Positions 1 to 8,600 of a stretch of 11,788 bases of DNA are shown one piece after another. Source of the DNA: Acidobacteriaceae bacterium (GTDB lineage: Bacteria > Acidobacteriota > Terriglobia > Terriglobales > Acidobacteriaceae); contig PLKY01000178.1 of NCBI GenBank assembly GCA_003140785.1, positions 475 through 12,262 on the forward strand, given 5' to 3'. The stretch's first letter is position 1, and each line of letters starts with the position of its first letter. A program made the translations under genes and the position numbers. The notes below the pieces were generated by a model that had not been told where the DNA came from, did not search any database, and worked only from the letters and a program-made list of their open reading frames with translations.

Positions 1-1120
1 GCGATTCGATGTGAATGGGACGGTTTACTTTCTGGAAAGCCTCTTCGGAGAGCAGGCAGTCATGGCTGATTTGTTCGACATAGAGCAAGCGGCGGTTGGC
101 CTGAAAGCCAATGTTGCGTAGAGCGGGCAAGTTGCGCAAACTCTTGCCGATATAGAAATCGCGTGTGTTGTTGATGGTGGTTTCGGTGCGCAAGGCGCGG
201 CCTTCTTTGTGATACTGTTTGATGCGCGTTCCTTTGTAGTCGATATGCAACGAAGGAATCACCCCGTCGGTGATCACGCGCGTGCGAAACGGTCCCGGTG
301 TGCCTGGGGTGACCCAACGGTCGAAGATCAGTTGAACCTGTTTGGGCCGGCCGACGTCGAGATTCTCCCGAAACACTTCTTCGAAGAAAATCCGTCCGTT
401 GACCGGGCAGTCGAGCACCTGGGTCAGGGAGAGTTCGATTCGCAGAATCGAGAGTTGATACCGGTATCCCGCTTGCCGGTCCCTGGCGGCGAAGGGATGC
501 GGCAGGCACCGCAACCATTTACGCAAGAGCGCTTCGATCTTCTCCGCGGAGAGCCCATCACAGATGGCTTGGAGCCGCTTGGGAACTGCACAGGAGAGGA
601 CGCCGTTGTCGAAAGCCTGGAACTGGATTGCCTTATTCTTCATTTGCTGCTTGGCGTACTCATGCCCATTCAGGCAAAGCTTGGCGTTGTACGGAAAGTA
701 AGAGCAGAACTTCAGAAAGAACGGCCCGAAGTCCCGATCGAGACCGTAGAAGTAGTAGTGGTTTACCAAGGCGGTCGATTTTACGATCCATGCGTAGCTC
801 TTATGGGTTCGCGGATTATGCCGTTTCTCGGTGCGGTAGACGCGACACTTCTCCTGCGCTTTGCCCACGAAGATGATTCCTTCGTTTCCAGTAAAAGCGG
901 CACGGCGCTCATTGGCGATATCGTCTTTACGCTGCCCCTTCTCGAAGGTGATCATCGGGATGTTGTTATCTCGAACAAAGCGCTCAATCGATTCAATGAA
1001 GCGTCGGGTGATGGGTTCGACCATCGCCGTCGAGGCGACCGGATGCCCGCGGTGGATGCGGATGAACTTCAGAACCCCTTCCACCGCTTGCAAGACCGGC
1101 ACGTAGACGTTGAGGTACAT
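1..1120 (-). CDS. Conserved hypothetical protein, main body (partial, runs off left edge)
   Basis: The reading frame is open from the ATG at 1120 to the left edge (373 codons, no stop). It begins with M-Y-L-N-V-Y. Short motifs such as KGQRKDD, FVGKAQEK, FRTEK-like VYRTEKRHNPRT, DRDFGPFF, CLNGHEYAKQQ, DGVIPSLHIDYK, RIKQYHKEGRALRTET and ANRRLL resemble a conserved family of uncharacterised proteins of roughly 500 or more residues that I recall from Acidobacteria, Actinobacteria and Chloroflexi, often in several copies per genome. That recall is from memory and was not searched. I recognise no catalytic domain and assign no function. A TGA lies immediately upstream in this frame, so translation in this frame can start no earlier than 1120. 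Relatives as I remember them continue upstream with an ELExID-like stretch, which here lies in another frame (see the fragment at 1069-1221). The gene follows the propeller/TPR operon on the same strand after a spacer of about 87 bases. I see no functional link to it. Confidence 0.75.
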   Translation of the reverse strand, partial: MYLNVYVPVLQAVEGVLKFIRIHRGHPVASTAMVEPITRRFIESIERFVRDNNIPMITFEKGQRKDDIANERRAAFTGNEGIIFVGKAQEKCRVYRTEKRHNPRTHKSYAWIVKSTALVNHYYFYGLDRDFGPFFLKFCSYFPYNAKLCLNGHEYAKQQMKNKAIQFQAFDNGVLSCAVPKRLQAICDGLSAEKIEALLRKWLRCLPHPFAARDRQAGYRYQLSILRIELSLTQVLDCPVNGRIFFEEVFRENLDVGRPKQVQLIFDRWVTPGTPGPFRTRVITDGVIPSLHIDYKGTRIKQYHKEGRALRTETTINNTRDFYIGKSLRNLPALRNIGFQANRRLLYVEQISHDCLLSEEAFQKVNRPIHIES

Positions 1121-1221
1121 TCAGCGATCCCTTCCAACTCAAGTACCACATGCTTACGCAGTACGTCCGCCACGCTTTGTCCTCTTCCAGGATTCAACTT
1201 CTCAGTCGGTTTGCCACGCAT
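1069..1221 (-). pseudogene. Out-of-frame N-terminal fragment of the conserved hypothetical protein
   Basis: An ATG at 1221, preceded closely by GGAG and by an in-frame TAG, opens a 50-codon frame that ends at 1069. Its first ~34 residues (MRGKPTEKLN, then QSVADVLRKHVVLELEGIAE) look like the natural N-terminus of the protein at 1-1120. Past position 1121 the frame turns into low-complexity, cysteine-rich sequence (CTSTSTCRSC) and stops, while the neighbouring frame takes over with MYLNVY. The switch sits at GGG-ATC-GCT-GA|ATG (1118-1131), consistent with loss of one base. The gene may therefore be disrupted. Alternatively, the short frame may be a leader translated before re-initiation at 1120, or the base loss may be a sequencing error. 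The family comparison is from memory, so the pseudogene call is moderate. Confidence 0.55.
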
Positions 1222-1273
1222 GGCTCCGTTATAAACTACGCTTCAGCTAAATTGCGGAATCGCATGCTGGTCT

Positions 1274-1286
1274 GAGGCGAAGCCTC
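1274..1286. other. Short GC-rich hairpin in the spacer after the operon
   Basis: The arms GAGGC and GCCTC are separated by GAA, forming a 5-bp stem in the 87-base gap between the end of the propeller gene (1309) and the start of the conserved hypothetical gene (1221). Read on the minus strand it is followed by CAGACCAG and not by a T run, so it is not a canonical intrinsic terminator for the operon. On the plus strand it is followed by GCTGGTTTTATG, a weak T run, but no plus-strand gene lies upstream. It could be a weak transcriptional boundary. Confidence 0.25.
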
Positions 1287-1308
1287 GCTGGTTTTATGTT
1301 TAAATCTT

Positions 1309-3126
1309 TCAGCGTTGCTGCACCTTGGGAAAGGAATGCGGGACGATTCCGATGCCTTCTTTGACCGCAATGATCTGATCCACTGGAACGTTGATCAGTT
1401 TATCGACTTGTCCGCTTGGCCAGTTCACCACCAGTGAATCTATCTTCGTTCGTTTCCCGAGCCCGAAGTGAATTCTTGGATCACTGGCCGACATGTAGCT
1501 CGTTCCGCCTTTCGACTGCTCGACGTGCACGAGACCACCGGCAGTCAACTTCAGCGAAGATCCAATGCCATCACGGTTGGACTTTGTGCCGATCAAGAGC
1601 ACTTCGAGCCAATGATTCGCGGTTCCTCCGTCGTTTCGCAAGAGTTCAGGGGAATCTCCACGGCAATTGACGGCTAGCCCGACTGCCCCGTCATTGAAAA
1701 AATCCGCGGTTGCCAGGCCACGTCCCGCGACTGGACGAACGAAGTCCGGACCGAGCGAGTCAGATGACTTTTCGAAATGACCGTTTCCAAGGTTATGAAA
1801 CATGAGCAGCGGTTCCTTGTACGACACTTCGCTGTGGTAGAGGTGGACATTGTCGACCATCGCGCCATTTGCTTGCACTATGTCAGGCCATCCATCATTG
1901 TCGTAGTCGATGAATTTTGCCGCGACTCCGCTGAGCGTAATCGCCTTGTTTCCGATTCCGGAACTATAAGTGACATCTGTAAAAGTGCCATCGCCATTGT
2001 TGTGATAGAGACGGTTCAGTTCAAAGTCGAGGTGTGTAATATACACGTCGAGCAATCCGTCCCCGTCCACGTCCGCAGCGTCAATTCCCATGCCCGCTTC
2101 GTATCGGCCATCCTCGCTCGCGGCCAAACCAGAGATCAGGGAGATATCGGTGAATGTGCCGTCCCGGTTGTTTTGAAAAAGAAAATTAGGCCAAGTATCG
2201 TTGGCGATGGCAATGTCAGGCCATCCATCATTGTTGAAGTCGGCAAGGACTACTCCCATTCCTTTCGATTCTGGAATGCCCACGCCTGACTTTTCGCTCA
2301 CATCGGTAAAGGTCCCGTCGTGATTGTTGCGGTAAAGTTTGGTCTTTTGTCCTCGATAATTGTTTGGATTGCAATAAGACCTGTAACCTGGAGCACGCTC
2401 GCCGCACCACAGATTGTTCTCAGGCAACCAATCAAGATAGTTCGTAACAACCAGGTCGAGCCAGCCATCTTTGTCAAAATCGAACCACCCCGCACTTGTC
2501 GACCATGCACCTTCATCGGCAACACCTGCCTTAGCGGTCACATCAGTAAACGTCCCGTCCCCGTTATTGTGGTAGAGAATTGCTCTACCATAGCCCGTCA
2601 CATACATATCGGGAAAGCCATCATTGTCGTAGTCTGCGACCGCAACCCCCTGTCCGTAGTGCCCTTCGCCACCGACGTGTGCCTTCTCGGTAACGTCGGT
2701 GAATGTGCCATCGCCATTATTGCGATAAAGCGCCGAATGCAGCGGTTTCGAGGGTTTGTATGCGGGTGTGGCACCTGACTGGACAAAATAAAGATCCATC
2801 AGCCCGTCTTGATCGTAGTCGATCCAACCAACTCCGGTACCCATCGTCTCGAGATAGTATTTTTCGTCCGTTTCAGTTGAGTCTTGAACGAATGTGATAC
2901 CGGCCGATTTTCTAATGTCAGTGAATCTGACTGAGATCGGAGTGTCTTTGGCTTTTGAAGGCTGTTGCGCAGCGTTGAGAAAGTGCTGACTGTAATTACA
3001 AGAGAAAGCTATGAGCAAGATCGAGCTACCGTGACAGAATTGACGGAATAACCTGCAATAATTTCGAACGACAAGAGCCTGTAGGCGAAGTAAACTGAGG
3101 GGCCATGGGGAACTCCAGGGGGTCAT
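1309..3126 (-). CDS. CRTAC1-like exported protein: FG-GAP/VCBS repeats plus ASPIC/UnbV domain
   Basis: The 605-residue product is a VCBS/FG-GAP repeat protein with a C-terminal ASPIC/UnbV domain, the architecture of bacterial relatives of cartilage acidic protein 1 (CRTAC1). Six good DxDxDGxxD calcium-type loops are visible, starting near residues 103 (DYDQDGLMD), 165, 216, 296, 352 and 407. A seventh at 475-483 (DFFNDGAVG) is degraded. Most repeats carry a paired LYRNNGDGTFTDV-type motif. ASPIC/UnbV spans about 505-590, with TKSNRDGIG, the HFGLG segment and VVNWPSGQ. Two cysteines (241 and 252) sit in the WCGERxxGYRSYCNP insertion. The N-terminus has a charged stretch and a short hydrophobic run near 35-43, then NAAQQ, a possible Sec signal with cleavage near residue 53. 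This signal is weak. The ATG overlaps the stop of the upstream TPR gene (ATGA, 3123-3126), which implies translational coupling. No enzymatic domain is recognised, and the likely role is binding or scaffolding outside the cytoplasm. Confidence 0.9.
   Translation of the reverse strand: MTPWSSPWPLSLLRLQALVVRNYCRLFRQFCHGSSILLIAFSCNYSQHFLNAAQQPSKAKDTPISVRFTDIRKSAGITFVQDSTETDEKYYLETMGTGVGWIDYDQDGLMDLYFVQSGATPAYKPSKPLHSALYRNNGDGTFTDVTEKAHVGGEGHYGQGVAVADYDNDGFPDMYVTGYGRAILYHNNGDGTFTDVTAKAGVADEGAWSTSAGWFDFDKDGWLDLVVTNYLDWLPENNLWCGERAPGYRSYCNPNNYRGQKTKLYRNNHDGTFTDVSEKSGVGIPESKGMGVVLADFNNDGWPDIAIANDTWPNFLFQNNRDGTFTDISLISGLAASEDGRYEAGMGIDAADVDGDGLLDVYITHLDFELNRLYHNNGDGTFTDVTYSSGIGNKAITLSGVAAKFIDYDNDGWPDIVQANGAMVDNVHLYHSEVSYKEPLLMFHNLGNGHFEKSSDSLGPDFVRPVAGRGLATADFFNDGAVGLAVNCRGDSPELLRNDGGTANHWLEVLLIGTKSNRDGIGSSLKLTAGGLVHVEQSKGGTSYMSASDPRIHFGLGKRTKIDSLVVNWPSGQVDKLINVPVDQIIAVKEGIGIVPHSFPKVQQR
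3123..3126 (-). promoter_or_regulatory. ATGA stop/start overlap between the TPR gene and the second propeller gene
   Basis: On the minus strand the sequence CTCTATGACC contains the TGA of the TPR gene and the ATG of the downstream gene sharing two bases. No clear Shine-Dalgarno sequence precedes the ATG, which favours translation by termination-reinitiation. Confidence 0.75.
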
Positions 3127-5690
3127 AGAGTTTTATCGGCTAGGGCGAGTGCGAATTGAAGAAACTGTGACTTACTGGTCGCATTCAGGGATTCCTCGCT
3201 GTCTGAAGGAGTTTCTGAGGCGTGGTCCAGGACTTGTTCAATTCTTTCGATATCAATGCCGGCGCTCACGCTGCTGCTTTTCAAACGGACCAAAACGGCG
3301 CGGGCTTTCGTGATCTGGCCTATTTGAAAATACAGAACGCCAAGTGTCGAGTAACCGCCAGACCATTGGGGAAGTAAGTCGATCGCATGCTCAAGCTGGC
3401 GTGTAGCCTCCGCAGTATTACCTTGCATCGCAGCAGTCACACCCAATCCCCAATATAGTTTGCCTGATCCGGGAATCCGCTTTTGACCGATGAGAAGTGT
3501 CTGCTGCGCATCGGCAATGTTCCCTTGGCGCAAATCGAGGAGCGCAAGAGACAAATAGCCCTGATCGTTGTCCGGGTTTCGGTCGATCGAGGACTGAAAC
3601 GCTTGAGCGGCAGCTGTGCTATTTCCAAGGTGCGCATAAATATCTCCGAGCAAAGAGAGGTAAGCATTGTCTGACTGCCCTTGCGGCGAAATCTTCTGCA
3701 CGGAGTCAAAGGCTTCTCGATATCGGTGCATCTGGAAGTAGGTATTCGCCAGATCAAACCTGACATCATCGGAAGTCGGGTTGTCCCGGAGCGCCTCCTC
3801 AAAGTGCTGGATCGCATCGTCGTACAAGCGATAGCGTGCAAGCAAGACACCGGATCCAGCCAAAGCTCGAAAATCTCCACGGCTCAGCTGATCAAATTGC
3901 GTGATTGTGCTTCTGCCTTTCTCGACATCGCCCGCTTTGAGATAGGCTTCCGCAAGTAGATATAGACTTTTAGTCTGATCAGGATGCCTCTTGACTTCAT
4001 TGATTAGCTCGGTCATATCCAACTCATCGCGTGCGCCGGGTGCGAGCTTCGAGCGGTGATCGAGATAATCGAAAAGATGCTGATAGGGAAGAGGGCCAGC
4101 CGGCGCATTCTTGGAAAGGGTCTTAAAGGTGTCCAAGTCCCGATCTGCCGCGGCGGTTTCGTGAAGGCTTCGTTCAACCAAGGCCAGCTTGTAATATCCG
4201 GTCGCGGGATCGCGACCAACGCGGATATATTCCTTCAGGAACTCCTCAGCTTCCGGAAACTTCCTGGCCGCGATCCGCATGTTGGCTAATCCCAAAAGCG
4301 CATCGGGATATTTTGGATCGGCGCGAAGAGTTTCATGGAAAAATGCTTCCGCGTCTGGGGCGTTACCCTGCGATTGCGCAATCAATCCCAAGTTATAAAG
4401 GCAGGAAACGTTGTGGGGATCCAATTGAAGCCCCTGCCGAAAATATCGTCTTGCCTCGTCAAATCGCCCGAGGTTCAGATACGTGATTCCGAGGAAAGAA
4501 TAGGACCGCGCCGAATTCTCGACCGCGAGAAGCTTTTTGAACTGCTCGATGGCCTTGTCCGCTCTACCTGCCATAAAGTAGCTCTCGCCTAGTGCTGCAA
4601 TGAGATCGGTGCGCTGAGGCGCGACTTTGATGCCTTCTTCGAGAAGCGGTATCGCATCTTCGAAATAGTCCTCCGACATACTAATCTTCGCCATCAAGAG
4701 GATGACGTCGGGGTTATCAGGCCCAATGCGGTGCGCACGAATTAAAAGGTCCAATGCATCGAGCGGCCGCGACTCATCCACGTAGGCCTGGGCCAAGAGA
4801 TGCATTGCATCCACTGAGTCTGGATTCAAGTTCAACGCGCGATTGAGCGTTGACTCGGCCTTCGCAAACTGGCCGTCGCGAAGGAGGACCTGGCTCAGGT
4901 TATAAACGATTTCGAAAGTGTCTGGTTGGAGCGTGTCCGCTCGTTCTAGATCGAGTTGCGCTTCTTTGTATTGCTTTTCGGATGCTAGTAGCACGCCGAG
5001 AGAAAACTGGACCTTCACGTCATTGCTGCTCGACGCTGCAAGTAATGATGCTAAATGGACTCCCTCAGCCATGCGCTTGTTCTGAAAATAGGCGCGGACG
5101 AGATTGAAACGAGTCGGCAGATTCGTCGGGGTAACGCGCTCAAAATGTGGAATCGCTGCTGCTGATTCACCTTTGGACATGAGTAGAACGCCAAGGTTGT
5201 AATTGGCGTCCGAGTTCGCCGGATTAATGCGCAGGACGGCGCGGAATTCTCTCTCTGCCAAATCAAACTGCCTGAGAGCGACATAGACGTTGCCGAGGTT
5301 GTTATGGGTTTTTATCGAACTGGGAGATAGCTTGAGGGCTCGCTGAAATGCCTCGATGGCGCTTGGGTAGTCTTGTTGATCCGTTTCGATAATTCCGAGA
5401 AGGTTGTGGCCTTCGACGCTTGAAGGGTATGACTGCAGTCCTTGCTCTGTTGCGGTTTTTGCCTCATGGAGGCGACCTTGCTGAACGAGCGCTTCGGCTT
5501 CCTGAAAGTTCTTAGAGGAATTCGATTCTTTTTGTTGTGCCAGACACGCAGGAATATGAAGCAGAACTGCGCACAAGACGAGGATTTTGCCCACGTTCGG
5601 ATGTGCGATGGAAGATTTACACCTGGTCTGAGACACTGCGCGACAACTCATTCTTTCACCATACCTTGAAGGGCTCGACAAGGCGCTCAT
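3123..5690 (-). CDS. Large exported tetratricopeptide-repeat (TPR) protein
   Basis: The 855-residue product is made almost entirely of TPRs. A Sec-type signal is visible: basic N-region, hydrophobic core KILVLCAVLL (35-44), and ACLA|QQ giving a probable cleavage after residue 51. Repeat periodicity of about 34 residues begins near residue 60 and runs to about 805. Typical units include NLGNVYVALRQFDLAEREF (131-149) and FLGITYLNLGRFDEARRYF (399-417). The tail after about 825 is serine/glutamate rich and then ends in a short hydrophobic helix. A looser linker near 520-560, with DHRSKLAPGARDELD, may divide the array into two superhelices. The start at 5690 overlaps the stop of the upstream gene as ATGA. 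Met14 (5651) is an alternative start with a purine-rich GGTGAAAGA just before it, and it keeps the signal. The protein probably acts as a periplasmic or envelope scaffold binding its operon partners. No catalytic motif is visible. Confidence 0.9.
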   Translation of the reverse strand: MSALSSPSRYGERMSCRAVSQTRCKSSIAHPNVGKILVLCAVLLHIPACLAQQKESNSSKNFQEAEALVQQGRLHEAKTATEQGLQSYPSSVEGHNLLGIIETDQQDYPSAIEAFQRALKLSPSSIKTHNNLGNVYVALRQFDLAEREFRAVLRINPANSDANYNLGVLLMSKGESAAAIPHFERVTPTNLPTRFNLVRAYFQNKRMAEGVHLASLLAASSSNDVKVQFSLGVLLASEKQYKEAQLDLERADTLQPDTFEIVYNLSQVLLRDGQFAKAESTLNRALNLNPDSVDAMHLLAQAYVDESRPLDALDLLIRAHRIGPDNPDVILLMAKISMSEDYFEDAIPLLEEGIKVAPQRTDLIAALGESYFMAGRADKAIEQFKKLLAVENSARSYSFLGITYLNLGRFDEARRYFRQGLQLDPHNVSCLYNLGLIAQSQGNAPDAEAFFHETLRADPKYPDALLGLANMRIAARKFPEAEEFLKEYIRVGRDPATGYYKLALVERSLHETAAADRDLDTFKTLSKNAPAGPLPYQHLFDYLDHRSKLAPGARDELDMTELINEVKRHPDQTKSLYLLAEAYLKAGDVEKGRSTITQFDQLSRGDFRALAGSGVLLARYRLYDDAIQHFEEALRDNPTSDDVRFDLANTYFQMHRYREAFDSVQKISPQGQSDNAYLSLLGDIYAHLGNSTAAAQAFQSSIDRNPDNDQGYLSLALLDLRQGNIADAQQTLLIGQKRIPGSGKLYWGLGVTAAMQGNTAEATRQLEHAIDLLPQWSGGYSTLGVLYFQIGQITKARAVLVRLKSSSVSAGIDIERIEQVLDHASETPSDSEESLNATSKSQFLQFALALADKTL
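5687..5690 (-). promoter_or_regulatory. ATGA stop/start overlap between the first and second operon genes
   Basis: The minus-strand sequence CTACAATGAGCG places the TGA ending the 1279-residue gene inside the ATG of the TPR gene. It is the second such junction in the operon. Together they indicate fixed gene order and coupled, near-stoichiometric translation. Confidence 0.7.
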
Positions 5691-8600
5691 TGTAGCATTT
5701 CGAGTGCTTGCTTAGCGCTATTGTTGTCGGGCTGCACACGCAGCAAGTCGAGCAGAATCTCTCTCGCTTTTTCCCTCTCGTTCTGGATCGCGTAAAGGCG
5801 GGCGAGGTTGAGATAAGACTGATCGAAGCTGGGCGCAACGCGAATCCCCGTTTTGAATCGATCTTCCGCCTGCGCATATTGCTGACCTCGGACAAACAAC
5901 ACGCCGAGATTATTCAATGCTTCCGGGTAAACCGGACGCAAGGCGAGTGCCCGCTGCAGATAATCTGTAGCACGATCCAACCGCCCTTGTTGTGCAAAGA
6001 GCATGCCGAGACTGTAGTTGACTTCAGGATCGTCGGGTTGAATTTGGATTGCGCGATTGAGGCAATCCTCAGCTTTTTCAAATGAATGCTGGCGACGGTA
6101 GACATTACCCAGGTTCAGCAGTGCGATCCCGAATCCCGGCTTCAATTCGAGCGATTTTTGAAAGTCTCGGATAGCCTCGTCAAGCTGTTCGTGCTGGGCG
6201 GCCATCGTGCCAAGGTTGTTCCAAGCCTCTGGATAGTTTGGCCGCAGCTGCAAGGTCATCTCGAGATAGCTGCGCGCTTGTTGAAAGTCGTTTCTCTTCA
6301 GGCTAAGAGTACCGAGATTGTAGTAGGCATCGGCTTCATTGGGTTTTACTTCGATGACCTGTCGAAATGATTCAGCTGCCTGGTCAAGGTAGCCGTGTTG
6401 ATACATCGCGACGCCGTACGTAAAATCGTTTCGCTGGAAGCTGTCTTGTACCAGTTGGCCTTTAAAGGGAAGCGCTTTCTGCATTCGATCGTTCGCGTTT
6501 TTCGGAATCGACCGGATGTCTTGGAAGAGACTCGCAGGCGCGACCGTCCCCTGGTAGACCTTTACGATCATGCCGTCGCTATCGAGCAAGAACGATAGTG
6601 GAATCGGGAGATCGCGACGACGATCGAATAGATAGCGATAGACGATGTTGTAAACCCCCGCAACTTCATCGTTCGCAAACAAGACAGGAAATGGAAGGCG
6701 CTGTTCTGTGGCAAAGGAGCGGGCCGCTGCAGAATCAATAGTCGTGTCCACATTCAGAGCTACGATATTCAGACTGCCGGAAGCCATTGCGGGCTTGCGA
6801 TCCCGCAGGAGCCTGAGCAAATCCAAGCTCGAAGGAGAGGAGGTTGCCCAAAAACTGAGAAGTGTTGGGATTCCTTTGAAGGAGTTGAGATCGCGCATCA
6901 CGCCGGAAAGATCCGGCAACGAGAAACTCGGCACCTTTAAGGGCTGGAGGAGCCAGGTTTCCGGCTCCGAAGGCAGAGGTTCGATTTTGGGTGTTGGGCT
7001 CGACTTCAAGAACGTGGTATTGGACACGAATTGCCTGGCGTTGAACGAGCCCAAGCCTTCTTCGACTTCGATGAAATGGTTTGCGGGTAAGTTCTCGAAC
7101 GCCTGAGAGAGCCCATTTGGCCAGCGAATCTTTGCGCGAATCGGCTGGTCGGGATTTCCAACTCCGAAGAAGAGTGCCTTGGAATGCTGGGAGAGAAATC
7201 CAGACCCGGCCTGAAGATACTTGGTTTGGCGAAGCATTCCGGCCTCAACTGTGATGGACGCACCGATTGCGTCTCGATTGCTTTTGACACCTTTCAGCCG
7301 GAATGAAATTGAATGACCAATCCCTTGAATCGAATTGTGAAGAATGCGCAATTGCGGTGCGTTGCGGTTCTTAAGAATGACTTCCAATCTTCCATCGTGG
7401 TCAATGTCTGCGAGCGCGAATGAGCGACTGTCTTCGGGGAAGTCCAATCCTGTAGGGCCGGAAACTTCGGAGAAGGTGCCATCCTGGTTGTTCACGAACA
7501 TCACGTTTCGCGCGTATCCATGCCAGGTACGATCCGATCGAACCAATTCATTGATCGCATTCCAACCGCGTTCGTACGCCGAAGCAGGAGTGGCGTCTTC
7601 TGATGATTTGGCGACAACCTGCCGCCAGAAAAAGCTCGCGAGATCATCTCGCTCGACGCCGGATAAGTACCCATTTGCGACGTAGAGGTCTGCGAAACCG
7701 TCATGATCGAAATCCCAAAAGTCAGATGACCAGGACCAGCGACCCATCTCGACCCCGGCTTCTCGTCCGACGTTTAGAAATGTTCCATCACCTTGATTGC
7801 GGTAGAGTGCATTGCCGCGTGCGTGCCGCTGGTAGAGGCCGCGGATGTGCTCTGGCGCATTTTGATGAAACTGCTTTTGCCCTGAAACCCTTTGGCCAGC
7901 TGCCTCCCACATGCTGGGGACGTAGACATCCTGATGCCCGTCGTTATCGAAGTCGGCCCATGAGCAGCCCATCCCGGCGCCGACACCTTCGACGTGCGCC
8001 TGTTCCGAAGCAACGGTAAACGTTCCGTCGCCATTGTTGCGGTAAAGCTGAGAGTTTCCGAAATCATTGGCTACAAAAAGGTCGGGCAATCCGTTGCCAT
8101 TGGAATCGCCCCAGGCGCACGAGAAGCTATATCGATCGTTATCGACGTTCAGGCCTGTCGCTTCGGTTGTCTCCGTAAAGCTCCCGTCTCCGTTGTTGTG
8201 AAAGAGACAATTCGGCGGACCGTTACGCGCATCGTAATAGGGGATGGGGTAGTGGTATTGGTCGAGACCCAGATAGTACATGTAGGTGCAGAGGTAGATA
8301 TCGAGATGACCGTCTCGGTCATAGTCCGCCAATGCTGCGTGCGTGAAGGTCCCTTGAGATTCGCGAGCAAACTTGAAGGCATCTCGCTTTAAGGAGAAGG
8401 TCCCATTGCCCTGGTTGCGGAAAAGCAAAGGGCCAGTTCCACAAACAACGAGCAAGTCTTGCAGGCCGCGGTTCCCGAAGTCCGCGAAGAGAGCGCAGGC
8501 TGTGCTGTCGAGGACACCCACGCCGGTTTTTTCCGTTACATCTTCGAATGTGCCATCACCCCGATTGCGGTAGAGGCGATTGGGCAATCCCGCCAGTTGG

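Noticed and set aside
60..518. Minus-strand frame of 152 codons inside the conserved hypothetical gene
   Set aside because: It is arginine/histidine rich and overlaps fully in another frame the long open frame from 1120, whose product has family-like motifs.
209..1234. Open plus-strand frame of 341 codons
   Set aside because: It lies opposite the conserved hypothetical gene, has no recognisable motif, and its composition is what antisense of a strongly coding frame gives.
1261..1300. Intrinsic terminator for the operon
   Set aside because: The 5-bp stem is not followed by a T run on the minus strand, so only a hairpin is recorded.
1777..2289. Plus-strand frame of 170 codons rich in valine and isoleucine
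   Set aside because: It is the antisense of the repeated DxDxDG/NGDGTF codons in the propeller gene, which yields spurious hydrophobic repeats.
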